Positions 7,171-16,019 of a DNA stretch of 19,639 bases are shown here, piece after piece; within the stretch, counting starts at the first letter, position 1; every line of letters starts with the position of its first letter. The DNA comes from Gammaproteobacteria bacterium RIFCSPHIGHO2_12_FULL_37_34 (lineage in GTDB: Bacteria > Pseudomonadota > Gammaproteobacteria > DSM-16500), in NCBI GenBank assembly GCA_001801495.1, contig MGXW01000079.1, positions 1 to 19,639 of the forward strand, read 5' to 3'. Under the pieces are notes generated by a model. The model saw only the letters and a program-made list of their open reading frames with translations. It did no database searches and had not been told where the DNA came from. The translations under genes were made by a program, and so were the position numbers.

Positions 7171-9486
7171 TTAAAAATTTGCCCCTAAAGACCACTGGAA
7201 GAATTGTTTATCATCTCCTTTACGTGAATTGATAGGTGTAGCGAGACTAAGCTCAATTGGTCCGAATGGCGTTATCCAATCCGCCTCAATACCTGTTGAA
7301 TAGCGTATGGGACCTGACATCGTGCTACTACCACCATATCCTCGATTATTCAAGGAAGTATAAACATTACCCGCATCGACAAATACACTGGTACGTAAAT
7401 TATCCGAGAAATAATTCGGAAAAATCAAGCCAATGCTTGCATCAGCCATCATATTACCACCATAAGCATTACCTAGGGAATCACGCGGCCCTAGCGTATA
7501 CCCATAATAGCCACGCACAGAATCGATACCACCTGCAAAATAATTCCTAAAAAATGGAAAATCATCTATACCGTGCAAACCATTACCATATCCTAAATCA
7601 GCTCGAGTGAGAATAATAAACTGATCATTTAATGGCTGATAAACTTTGGCATGATAAGTCAATGTATAAAAAGTTAACGATGCCCCTGATAAAGGAGCAA
7701 AAGAATCGAGGAATAAAGTTTGAATGGCACCTTTGGTTGGAAAAATAGCTTTATCACGACTATCCCTAGAATAACCTAGTTTGATATCCAATTCTTGAAA
7801 GCGACGACCATGTTGCGTGACAAAATCATTGACTTCAGCAGATAATTTATTTGGAACAAGATTGACCAAGGTATTTTGATAAGTGGCGCCCGCCATAATG
7901 CGATTAATAACCCCTGTTTCTTGGGCAATAGGAATACCATATAGCACACCCAAATCATATTCATTGATGGTGTAGGAGCCATTAACATTGGCTGCAGAAC
8001 CAGGATCAACACGAGAAATAGCGGCAGTAAAACTTCTACTGATACCATCTGTAGTGTAATAGGGATCGGTATAATCAACGCTATAAAATTGTTCAAAATG
8101 GCTACGAGAAAGATTCACTCCTACAGTATTTCCCGTTCCCATGAAATTCTTTTGGTTTAAACCTGCACCAAGTACGAGGTGATAAAGTTGCGAATACCCT
8201 ACTTTAAAAGTCGCTTGAGCTGCACTATCCTCTTTTACTTTATAATTGACATCCACCTGATCTTCTGTTTCTGGAACCGGCTTAATAGTCATGTCAACAT
8301 CACGAATATAAGGCAAGAGGCTAAGGCGGCGTTTGGATTCTTCTAACTTAGAAATAGAGGCAGGAGCAGCCTCCCATTGCTCAATTTCTCGACGCAACAC
8401 CACATCATTGGTGCGATTATTATCAGAAAAAGTAATATGGCGTATATAAGATTTTTTTCCCGGCTTTATCTCAAACACAAGAATAATATCATGCGTTTTA
8501 TCGTTTAATTGAGGATGAATGGAAATGGTAGTGAATAAATAGCCTTGATCACCGAGTAATTTATTAATATTTTTTTCCGCCGCAAGCACTTTCTCCCTCG
8601 AAAAAACATCACCCGATTGAATGTGTATTTGTTCCATGAGTTTTTGTCGAGGTAATACCAACCGTCCTATCAAATCATAGCTTTTTATCGTGTAAGGTTG
8701 GCCTTCCTCCATGACAATAGTAACATACACTGCTTTACGATCTGGTGTGATTTGGCCCTGCGCAGACTTTACTTCCATACGTAAATAACCGTGATCTAAA
8801 TAAAAATTACGCAATTTTGTCAAACTAGCTTCAAGTTTTTCTTCTGAATAACGATCGGATTGTGTAATAAGCGTCACAATATTGGAGGTGGTGATATCAA
8901 GTTGTTTGATTAAAGTTTTCTCACTGAAAGCTTGATTACCAATCACAGAAATACCACGAATTTTTGCAATCAGTCCTTCAGAAATAGTAATTTTGACTAG
9001 TACGCGATTTCGTGACATGGGGGTCACGCTGACATCTACTCGAGCGTTATATCGTCCCAATTGATAATATTGATTTAATAAGCCTTGTTTGATCTTTTCA
9101 AGTACAGCAGGATTGTACACCCGCCCTTCAGCGATATCTAAACTTCTCATCACTGTAGTTAATTTGTCAGTTTGAATCACCGAGTTACCGCTTAGTTTAA
9201 GCTGCCCTATAGTTGGGCGTTCGATAACATGAATAATGAGTGTATTTCCTTCTCTTGATAAAGTAATGCGCTCAAAAAACCCAGTTTTATAGAGGGATCG
9301 TAAAATAGAAGCTGTTTCGGAAGTACGCAAGGTTTCACCTGATTTTATAGGTAAATAACTCAAAACCGTTGCTCTTGAGAGGTGTTGCAAACCTTCAAAT
9401 TCTATGTTTTTCACTACAAATACCGAGGCCCACGCTATTGTGAGCGGAAAGAATAATAATAAAATGACTAAATATCGTTTTTTCAT
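7171..9486 (-). CDS. bamA: Outer membrane protein assembly factor BamA
   Basis: BamA is the essential outer-membrane insertase for beta-barrel proteins. From the ATG at 9486 the 771-residue protein has a signal peptide (cleavage probably after AWA at residue 20). A series of POTRA domains fills roughly residues 22-410; the first begins FVVKNIEFEGLQ. A C-terminal 16-stranded barrel follows. The barrel holds the conserved VRGY version of the VRGF motif of loop 6 (in GGIDSVRGYYG) and ends in phenylalanine, the usual outer-membrane sorting signal. The upstream reading frame to a TTG at 9522 is probably not translated. The ribosome binding site is weak (AGG close to the ATG). In relatives rseP lies directly upstream; here the 97-base gap separates bamA from the Sel1-PcnB fusion gene. 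Confidence 0.97.
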   Translation of the reverse strand: MKKRYLVILLLFFPLTIAWASVFVVKNIEFEGLQHLSRATVLSYLPIKSGETLRTSETASILRSLYKTGFFERITLSREGNTLIIHVIERPTIGQLKLSGNSVIQTDKLTTVMRSLDIAEGRVYNPAVLEKIKQGLLNQYYQLGRYNARVDVSVTPMSRNRVLVKITISEGLIAKIRGISVIGNQAFSEKTLIKQLDITTSNIVTLITQSDRYSEEKLEASLTKLRNFYLDHGYLRMEVKSAQGQITPDRKAVYVTIVMEEGQPYTIKSYDLIGRLVLPRQKLMEQIHIQSGDVFSREKVLAAEKNINKLLGDQGYLFTTISIHPQLNDKTHDIILVFEIKPGKKSYIRHITFSDNNRTNDVVLRREIEQWEAAPASISKLEESKRRLSLLPYIRDVDMTIKPVPETEDQVDVNYKVKEDSAAQATFKVGYSQLYHLVLGAGLNQKNFMGTGNTVGVNLSRSHFEQFYSVDYTDPYYTTDGISRSFTAAISRVDPGSAANVNGSYTINEYDLGVLYGIPIAQETGVINRIMAGATYQNTLVNLVPNKLSAEVNDFVTQHGRRFQELDIKLGYSRDSRDKAIFPTKGAIQTLFLDSFAPLSGASLTFYTLTYHAKVYQPLNDQFIILTRADLGYGNGLHGIDDFPFFRNYFAGGIDSVRGYYGYTLGPRDSLGNAYGGNMMADASIGLIFPNYFSDNLRTSVFVDAGNVYTSLNNRGYGGSSTMSGPIRYSTGIEADWITPFGPIELSLATPINSRKGDDKQFFQWSLGANF

Positions 9487-9583
9487 TGCCTGGTTTTTAG
9501 TATTTGGTGTGTAAGCCGCCAATTATCTTGGCTTTTTCATCTAAAATCCAGTTATTTTGATAATAGAAAGTTTTAACATGTTA

Positions 9584-12500
9584 CTAGGGGGTTCGATAAT
9601 ATGGATGATGCTTATCATTAGATAATGGAGGAACACGATTGATCGCTCCTTGAAAAAAAGGTTTAGGAAGATACGATTGGCCTGCTAAAACAGAGGCTTC
9701 CCCCATCCACTCTGTTAATAAATTTGCTTTGTTATTTTCATAAGTATCAATAGTTGTTTTTAATTTCGAAGCATATAGAAGTAAAATCATTTTAATGGAT
9801 AATGCTACACCATTTGGAATAGCGAGTGTCGATTGCAAATCTTTCATCACCCGATCAATAGCTTGACTCGTGTTGCCATATCGAACAAGTTGATGACGAA
9901 AAGGTCCAATAAGAATAGCAGCTAATAATAAATCTTCATGATTGATGAGCTGATTTTTACGTTCTTTATGTTGTTTGCGCGATAAAATGGTTAATAAATT
10001 TCGATAAATCTTATCAGAAGAATAGAAGCAATTTGCTATACCCTGGAAAATAAGCTGCAATAGACCTAATGAATGTAGCAAATTAAAAGCATGCTCCATA
10101 TCATTTAATCGCAGCAATTTAATAACCTCTAAATATAACCTATTCTTATTGATTTTTGTTAACAATTGGTTATGCCTTTTGATAGCTTCTTTAGCTTGCT
10201 GTTCAATTGTAAAATTAAATTGGATAGCAAAACGAACAGCCCGCATCATGCGTAATGGATCAGCCTGAATGCTTTTATCTGGATCAATGACAAACCTAAT
10301 TTCTCCATCGTTTAAATGTCGAATGCCATTGACATAATCGATAATGAGTTTTTGTTTCGGATCATAATATAAAGCATTAATAGTAAAATCACGTGAAAAA
10401 GGATCCGTTTTTAGTCCTCCATAAGCTGCATGTTGAGTGATCATACCCGCCTGATCAAGCTGAATCTCGCTACGTAAAGTCACCTCATCACGAAACGTAG
10501 ATACTTCAACTATTTTATCTGGTGGAAATCTAACATAGACTAAAGGAAACCGCTTACTTGTCTTCTCACATTGCCCTTTAAACAATAAAGCTACTTCATC
10601 AGGATGCGCATTCGTTACCACGTCAAAATCATGGGGTTCCGCTTGATAAGATTTAATTACTTTCAAATATCGATCACGCACACAACCACCAACAAAAAGT
10701 GCCTCATGCCCTGCGTGGATGAGCTTTTCAATCACACTGAGGGCATGAGGCTCATCAAGAACAAGATTTATTTCATGCTTATTTGCAATAGGTGAGGTTT
10801 TTGATGATATTAGATTTTCATTTTTAAATTGCGTCTGTTTTTTCTGGGGTATATTTCTTTTTTCTTCAGAATGAATGAGTTCACCACCATCATTCGCTTT
10901 CGTTGTTTCATGCGTGGTAGGATGCAGATTAATTTGCTCTACTTCAAATTCCATAAAACTTTTTATGTTTTCTAATGTGTTATATTGTGAATGAGATAAT
11001 AGCAATTCAGTTACAAATTGAATGGCATAATCATAAGCAGTAATAGCCTCTTGACGATTTTTTTCTGTTCCCACACCGTCAAATAAACAAGCATGATCAA
11101 ATTTGGCTTTTAAGCAATCAGCGACTGCCCACAAGGAATGTACATAACTAACAAGATCTATATTATCTTTTTTACTACTCAACTCTTGCATCAAATGAAG
11201 TGCTAAATCAAATTCTTTATTTTTTACATGCTGAGCAAATAATTCAAATGTTCGCATGACAGAGGTGGATGCCATTGCATGTTCAGGGGAAATAGTTGGC
11301 TGAATCTCATCTACATTGGAATGATTTAAACACGTTTCTTTTTTATTTTGTACCACCTCAATATCTAACATGTGGTTTTTAACCACCCGCTGCTGCTGTA
11401 TCAATTGAACTTGATCATTGGCACCTGGATATTGTTTAGCAGCAGCCTTGCTATAATGCTCTAAAGCTAGCTTGTGGTTTGTTCCTTGGCTCTTACCATA
11501 CTGCAACATCCAACCCAACCTAAAATGAGCGTGAGCGCTATCATCGTTTTCTTCTGCAACCATCAAGCTATATTTCTTAAATGCTGCTTGAAATAATGAT
11601 TTGATTTTTTTTCGGCTATTGTTGCTTGATTTTTCTAATTCACATAATTCAGCTAAACGAAAATAGGCATCAGCACAGTCTTGTGAAGCAGCAAATTGAT
11701 AATATTCTTTTGCTTTACTTAGACTACGAAGAACCCCTTGGCCTTTTTCATATAAGGTTCCCAATTGATAATAAGCGTTGTCATACATATCGCCTATTTT
11801 AGGAGCATGAATCGCTCGTTCATAATACTGAGCAGCTTGTTTATATGCTTGTCTCTTTTCACAAGCCTCTCCCATTTTAAATAATGCGTTAGGTTCATCA
11901 GCTTCTCCCGCAATGGCGTAATATTCCCATGCTTTATCTGTGTTTTTTTCTATACCCCAACCATGTTCATACAATCGCCCTAAATGATAATTGGCTTCCC
12001 ATTTTACATAGCCTTCCTTCAAATTTAAGTAAGCAAAATAAGCAAACGCTTTTTCATATGCGCGTTCTTGTTCGAATAACTTGGCTCGGGCTAATAATGC
12101 TTGCGCATGCAACCCACCAGATTCAAGAATAGCAAGATCATAAAAGTGTTTAGCATCCTCTATATTTTTTGAAACACCAAAACCAAATTGATAAAGGACC
12201 CCCAAACGAAAAGCAGCGTGTGCGTTTTTTCCTGGTTCTTGAAGTAGTTCATTCAACTCTTCAATTGCCTTTGGATAATTTTCTTGTTGCAAGTAAAGAT
12301 GGGCTAATCTTTCCTGAGCATTGTTTGTATTGTGTAGATCGTGTTGCAACATGCCATGTTCCAAACAACAAGAAACAGGCTGCATATTCTTTGTAAGACG
12401 CTTATATTTCGCATAATATCGAATAGCTAATTTTTGATTGGCAGTTTCTCCTGTTAAGCCATTCTCATAAATATAACCCAATCGATAAATAGCGATTAAA

Positions 12501-12904
12501 CAAGGAGCGTCTTGATGAGCGCGAAGTTTGTATGCTAAATAAGCCAGACGAAAACAATAGTGTGCTTGCTCACGTTTTTTTTCTGATTGTATATAAAGTT
12601 GACCCACTTGGTATTGAGCATCTACCTTCCCTTCAGCAGCATAAACAAGCAGTAAAATGAATTGGAGATTTTCCATAATAGCAAGAGGTAATATATTGTT
12701 CAGGTATTCGGTACTAAAATGATCAGTCTTGATAGATCCTGATTGTTTTGTAGAAGAATATAAAGCTTTAATTTGAAGCAACACTCGTCGTTGTTCAATT
12801 GAAAAATCATCTTTCCTATCTTTCGTGCTCATCAAATAAGTATCGATTAAGGCAATAAATTCCTCAATTTCCTCAAGCAAATATTTAAATAATTCTTTAT
12901 TCAT
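9584..12904 (-). CDS. pcnB: Sel1-repeat / poly(A) polymerase (PcnB-like) fusion protein
   Basis: A single uninterrupted frame of 1106 residues with two halves. Residues about 90-500 are Sel1/TPR-like repeats; clear copies start near 138, 230, 304, 377 and 459, with the pattern LGxLYExGxGV...AxxYYxxA. A further helical region (about 550-640) and a polar linker (about 660-710) follow. Residues about 712-1106 are a class II nucleotidyltransferase closest to bacterial poly(A) polymerase I. They include FVGGCVRD (737-744), the metal-binding DFD (D759, D761), RDFTIN with D839, the YVNGIRHLNDG and DPLRMMRAVRF motifs, and a PcnB-style C-terminal helical domain with LAIP. PcnB adds poly(A) to RNA 3' ends to promote decay; the CCA-adding enzyme is the alternative, but the motif spacing and C-terminal domain favour PcnB. 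The arginine-rich tail of E. coli PcnB is missing. There is no signal peptide, so it is cytoplasmic unless secreted otherwise. It occupies the place of dxr and rseP. No good ribosome binding site precedes the ATG. Confidence 0.9.
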   Translation of the reverse strand: MNKELFKYLLEEIEEFIALIDTYLMSTKDRKDDFSIEQRRVLLQIKALYSSTKQSGSIKTDHFSTEYLNNILPLAIMENLQFILLLVYAAEGKVDAQYQVGQLYIQSEKKREQAHYCFRLAYLAYKLRAHQDAPCLIAIYRLGYIYENGLTGETANQKLAIRYYAKYKRLTKNMQPVSCCLEHGMLQHDLHNTNNAQERLAHLYLQQENYPKAIEELNELLQEPGKNAHAAFRLGVLYQFGFGVSKNIEDAKHFYDLAILESGGLHAQALLARAKLFEQERAYEKAFAYFAYLNLKEGYVKWEANYHLGRLYEHGWGIEKNTDKAWEYYAIAGEADEPNALFKMGEACEKRQAYKQAAQYYERAIHAPKIGDMYDNAYYQLGTLYEKGQGVLRSLSKAKEYYQFAASQDCADAYFRLAELCELEKSSNNSRKKIKSLFQAAFKKYSLMVAEENDDSAHAHFRLGWMLQYGKSQGTNHKLALEHYSKAAAKQYPGANDQVQLIQQQRVVKNHMLDIEVVQNKKETCLNHSNVDEIQPTISPEHAMASTSVMRTFELFAQHVKNKEFDLALHLMQELSSKKDNIDLVSYVHSLWAVADCLKAKFDHACLFDGVGTEKNRQEAITAYDYAIQFVTELLLSHSQYNTLENIKSFMEFEVEQINLHPTTHETTKANDGGELIHSEEKRNIPQKKQTQFKNENLISSKTSPIANKHEINLVLDEPHALSVIEKLIHAGHEALFVGGCVRDRYLKVIKSYQAEPHDFDVVTNAHPDEVALLFKGQCEKTSKRFPLVYVRFPPDKIVEVSTFRDEVTLRSEIQLDQAGMITQHAAYGGLKTDPFSRDFTINALYYDPKQKLIIDYVNGIRHLNDGEIRFVIDPDKSIQADPLRMMRAVRFAIQFNFTIEQQAKEAIKRHNQLLTKINKNRLYLEVIKLLRLNDMEHAFNLLHSLGLLQLIFQGIANCFYSSDKIYRNLLTILSRKQHKERKNQLINHEDLLLAAILIGPFRHQLVRYGNTSQAIDRVMKDLQSTLAIPNGVALSIKMILLLYASKLKTTIDTYENNKANLLTEWMGEASVLAGQSYLPKPFFQGAINRVPPLSNDKHHPYYRTP

Positions 12905-12929
12905 CGTGTTGTCTTTTGCATTTAAAATA

Positions 12930-12958
12930 TTCCAAATTATCTAGGAAAGATGTATAAT
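12930..12958 (+). promoter_or_regulatory. Likely promoter of the alpha/beta hydrolase gene
   Basis: A consensus -10 TATAAT at 12953-12958 lies 17 bases after a weak -35 (TTCCAA, 12930-12935) in the 82-base divergent spacer. A start near 12965 would give a leader of about 20 bases without a Shine-Dalgarno motif. The same spacer must also drive the fusion gene on the minus strand; on that strand TATTAT and TTATAC sequences overlap the same place, so the two promoters may overlap and compete. Confidence 0.5.
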
Positions 12959-12986
12959 AAGCAATTCGTATAAAAATGAATCCCTT

Positions 12987-13871
12987 ATGCCACAACTTCA
13001 ACATAACCATCTTTCAATTTGCTACAAAACATTTGGGAAGCGAGATCATCCTTGTCTTATTTTTATCTCTGGTCTAAACGGCCAATTAATCAATTGGCCT
13101 TGCGAAATGATGCAAAATTTAGCTGATCGAGGATTGTATATCATTATTTTTGATAATCGCGATGTGGGCCTATCAACCTATTATGATCATCTGCCATCCC
13201 CTACCATTGCTGAGGCTCTTACAATCAAACAACAAGGTAACGATTTTGATCCACCTTACACCCTACAAGACATGGCGTCCGATGTCATCACGCTACTAGA
13301 TGGATTAAAAATAAAACAAGCACATGTCGCAGGTATATCGATGGGCGGAATCATTAGTCAAATTTTAGCTCTAAACTATCCTGAGCGTATTCTAAGTTTA
13401 ATTTGCATTGCAACAACTAGCGGAGATGCACATTTACCAGCAGCCAAACCTGAAGTGCTTAAATTTTTCTTTTTACCACGTGAGCCAGAAGAGAACGTGG
13501 ATGTTTACGTCGATCACATGATGCATCTCTACCATGTTTACCATCATCCTACTCATATCAATGAGCAAGCTGCACGTCGTATGTATATGCAAAGTTATCA
13601 GCGCGCACATCATCCAGAAGGTTTCAAACGGCAACTGCTTGCTCTATTATCGGCCAAACCACGAGGTCGGCAATTAAAAAAAATCCGTATTCCCAGTTTA
13701 ATTATTCACGGCGATTATGATCCTGTTTTCCCAGTTGAACATGGCTACCATTTAGCAGAATGCTTGCCTAATAGCCGTTTAGAAATAATTGAAAATCTAG
13801 GTCATGGGTTACCAGAACCCGTTTATGAGAAGTTCATTGAACATATTTGTAAACACATGAATAAAACTTAA
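12987..13871 (+). CDS. Alpha/beta-fold hydrolase
   Basis: A 294-residue cytoplasmic serine hydrolase of the alpha/beta fold. The nucleophile elbow is GISMGG with S118, the acid is most likely D245 in HGDYDPVFP, and the histidine is H273 in GHGLPE, so the triad is complete. The oxyanion-hole region FISGLNG (about 26-32) and the FDNRDVGLS strand-loop (about 55-63) are typical of the esterase / haloalkane-dehalogenase-like branch annotated as tropinesterase or proline iminopeptidase-like. The substrate cannot be deduced. The ATG at 12987 lacks an obvious ribosome binding site but fits the family N-terminus. It is the only plus-strand gene between bamA and rpsB, and its TAA shares bases with the cdsA stop on the other strand. 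Confidence 0.92.
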   Translation: MPQLQHNHLSICYKTFGKRDHPCLIFISGLNGQLINWPCEMMQNLADRGLYIIIFDNRDVGLSTYYDHLPSPTIAEALTIKQQGNDFDPPYTLQDMASDVITLLDGLKIKQAHVAGISMGGIISQILALNYPERILSLICIATTSGDAHLPAAKPEVLKFFFLPREPEENVDVYVDHMMHLYHVYHHPTHINEQAARRMYMQSYQRAHHPEGFKRQLLALLSAKPRGRQLKKIRIPSLIIHGDYDPVFPVEHGYHLAECLPNSRLEIIENLGHGLPEPVYEKFIEHICKHMNKT

Positions 13872-14674
13872 GTAAACCAACCTATCCCCAATGCAAAAAT
13901 AGGAGCTGCAGCAGTCAGGCTATCTATTCTATCTAATAATCCACCATGTCCAGGAAAAAGCTTACCGGAATCTTTCAAACCTACTTGCCGCTTTAGCATA
14001 CTTTCAAACAAATCACCGACAATAGAAAATATAACGGTGATGAATGTTAATAATATAACACCCAGCCATTTTTGTCTTAAGGATGGTTCGAAATAAAATA
14101 TAAGTAATGCGAAACACAGTGAAAAAATCAATGCGCCAATACAGCCTTCTCTCGTTTTACCTGGGCTAATGTGCGGTGCAAGTTTTGTTTTACCCCATTT
14201 TTTTCCAACAAAATAAGCAGCTGAATCAGCTCCCCAGATAAGAAGAAAGAGTGCCAACAAAAGATACACGCCTTGGGGTTGATTGCGAATAAAATTGATC
14301 GCAACCCAACAAGGAACCAAAACAACAATGCCCATTGAACCACGCCATACTAAATTTTTACTGAGTAAGCTACTTGTCGGATAGCGTAAAATAAGAATAA
14401 TGGCGAACAACCATACGACAAAAGCCAGAAAAAAAACAATTGGCGCAAAAACAAATAGCATACTAAATAATACATATCCCATTAACGCGAGATACGCATA
14501 GCGCCAAAATAAGTTTGATATGCCGCTCAAGCGTGTCCACTCCCATGCGCCAATCAGTGTAATGAAAGCAGTAAAAATAAGAAATTGTATTGAAGAGAGA
14601 TAAAATAATAAAAAAAGAAAAAGTGGAATCCATATAGTTGCCGTCAGAATTCTTTTTTTAAATTGATTGGTCAT
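13868..14674 (-). CDS. cdsA: Phosphatidate cytidylyltransferase CdsA
   Basis: CdsA makes CDP-diacylglycerol from phosphatidic acid and CTP in the inner membrane, the branch point for phospholipid synthesis. The protein is a chain of about eight hydrophobic segments, and near the C-terminus it carries the complete CDP-alcohol signature (SMLKR, KDSG, FPGHGGLLDRID). From the ATG at 14674 it has 268 residues and begins as homologues do. An ATG at 14701, preceded by a weak GAG, would give 277 residues. Either start overlaps the uppS stop (by 17 or 44 bases), so translation is coupled. It is the last gene of the rpsB-led block. The usual followers dxr and rseP are absent, and its stop overlaps the convergent hydrolase stop. 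Confidence 0.95.
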   Translation of the reverse strand: MTNQFKKRILTATIWIPLFLFLLFYLSSIQFLIFTAFITLIGAWEWTRLSGISNLFWRYAYLALMGYVLFSMLFVFAPIVFFLAFVVWLFAIILILRYPTSSLLSKNLVWRGSMGIVVLVPCWVAINFIRNQPQGVYLLLALFLLIWGADSAAYFVGKKWGKTKLAPHISPGKTREGCIGALIFSLCFALLIFYFEPSLRQKWLGVILLTFITVIFSIVGDLFESMLKRQVGLKDSGKLFPGHGGLLDRIDSLTAAAPIFALGIGWFT

Positions 14675-15410
14675 ATGTTTGTACAGCCGCAGCAATATCA
14701 TTCATTTGCTCACTGCTATTTCCATAACGTCGTTCTCGATTAGCAAAATAAGCAAGCGCTTTATCGAGCTCCGTTTCATTAAAATCTGGCCACAAGGTGG
14801 GTGTAAAATACAATTCAGAATAAGCAAGTTGCCACAACATAAAATTACTAATACGAATTTCGCCACTCGTGCGAATAAAAAGATCAGGATCAGGTAAATC
14901 AGAGAATGATAGTTTATTTGCGATATGTGATGGAGTAATAGCTAAAGCAAGCAATTTTCCTTCCGCGACTTCTAAAGCCAATTGCTGCACACTCTGATAA
15001 ATATCCCACTGACCACCATAATTCATTGCCAACAATAACACCATGCCAGTATTGTCGCGTGTCTTTGTTTCAACCTCTTGCATTTTCATACGTAATTTTT
15101 CATTAAAGCGATGACGATCCCCAATAAAACGCAACTGAACATTGTTATCGTATAATATACCAACTTCGCGCTCTAGACCGATTAAAAAAAGTTCCATTAA
15201 ATGGCCCACTTCTTTTACTGGGCGTCGCCAGTTTTCACTACTGAAAGCAAACAATGACAATACTTTAATATTTTTTTTAATACAGCTTTTAACGATTTGC
15301 CTAGTTGCCTCCACCCCCGCACGATGACCCGCAAGTCGCGGTAAAAAACGTTGCTTGGCCCAACGCCCATTACCATCCATTACGATAGCAATATGTTGTG
15401 GTAGTTTCAA
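14658..15410 (-). CDS. uppS: Undecaprenyl diphosphate synthase UppS
   Basis: UppS extends farnesyl diphosphate with eight isopentenyl units to make the C55 lipid carrier used for peptidoglycan and O-antigen. The cis-prenyltransferase motifs are intact: IAIVMDGNGRWA with catalytic D12, GHRAG (28-32), FAFSSENWRRP (54-64), and the C-terminal DLFIRTSGEIRISNF and WPDF motifs. Its 250 residues fit the family. The start is a TTG at 15410, supported by GAGG five bases upstream (15416-15419) and by the family N-terminus. It depends on isopentenyl diphosphate, yet dxr, which usually lies just beyond cdsA in this cluster, is missing here. Confidence 0.96.
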   Translation of the reverse strand: MKLPQHIAIVMDGNGRWAKQRFLPRLAGHRAGVEATRQIVKSCIKKNIKVLSLFAFSSENWRRPVKEVGHLMELFLIGLEREVGILYDNNVQLRFIGDRHRFNEKLRMKMQEVETKTRDNTGMVLLLAMNYGGQWDIYQSVQQLALEVAEGKLLALAITPSHIANKLSFSDLPDPDLFIRTSGEIRISNFMLWQLAYSELYFTPTLWPDFNETELDKALAYFANRERRYGNSSEQMNDIAAAVQTYDQSI

Positions 15411-15441
15411 AATAGCCTCGGGTTTTTATATATAGCCTTGC

Positions 15442-15996
15442 CTATATCGCCATTAAATCTGCTTCTTTTATTGTGGTGAGTTGGTCAACTTCAGCTACAT
15501 ATTTATTCGTTAACTTTTGAATGTCATCATTATGCCGTCTTTCTTCATCTTCAGTAATTTCTTTTTTCTTAAACAATTCTTTCAACTCGGTATTTGCATC
15601 GCGCCTTACATTACGAATGCTGACACGCGCATTTTCTGCTTCAGTCCGAACAACTTTCATTAATTCTCTTCTTCGTTCTTCATTTAAAGCAGGCATAGGC
15701 ACGCGAATGACATCACCAGCTGTTGCTGGATTTAACCCCAAATCAGAATTGAGAATTGCTTTTTCAATGACTTGAACCATTTTTTTTTCCCATGGCGTAA
15801 TTGTCAAGGTGCGCGCATCACTTACCGTGATGTTTGCTACCTGATTAATCGCCATCTCTGTTCCATAATAATCCACACGAATATGATCTAAAATGCTAGG
15901 ATGCGCACGCCCAGTACGCAATTTGGTTATTTCTGTTTTAAACGAATCGATGCTTTTACGCATACGCATTTCAGCGTTTTTAATGAGGTGATGCAT
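15442..15996 (-). CDS. frr: Ribosome recycling factor Frr
   Basis: Frr, with EF-G, splits the post-termination ribosome. The sequence shows the conserved FKTEITKLRTGRAHPSILD segment, the SDARTLTI loop, DLGLNP, IRVPMPALNEERR and the NVRRDAN motif of the three-helix domain. From the ATG at 15996 it has 184 residues (185 in E. coli) and aligns with no extension; GGGAGAG precedes it. A second ATG at 16008, four codons upstream, also has a GGAG at good distance, so both may be used. It lies 23 bases after the pyrH stop in the usual order. Confidence 0.97.
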   Translation of the reverse strand: MHHLIKNAEMRMRKSIDSFKTEITKLRTGRAHPSILDHIRVDYYGTEMAINQVANITVSDARTLTITPWEKKMVQVIEKAILNSDLGLNPATAGDVIRVPMPALNEERRRELMKVVRTEAENARVSIRNVRRDANTELKELFKKKEITEDEERRHNDDIQKLTNKYVAEVDQLTTIKEADLMAI

Positions 15997-16019
15997 ATAC
16001 TCTCCCATTGTTACTCCAC

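Noticed and set aside
9494..9535. GCCAA/TTGGC hairpin followed by five T residues on the plus strand, upstream of bamA
   Set aside because: The T run is on the plus strand but no plus-strand gene ends there; on the minus strand, where the flanking genes lie, no U run follows, and the stem is only 5 bp.
9574..9583. Perfect 10-base palindrome TAACATGTTA right after the fusion-gene stop
   Set aside because: Short, AT-rich and single; it could be an operator but palindromes of this length are expected by chance in such DNA.
13805..13819. GGGTT/AACCC hairpin near the 3' end of the hydrolase as a terminator for cdsA
   Set aside because: Five base pairs, inside coding sequence and without a U run on the minus strand.
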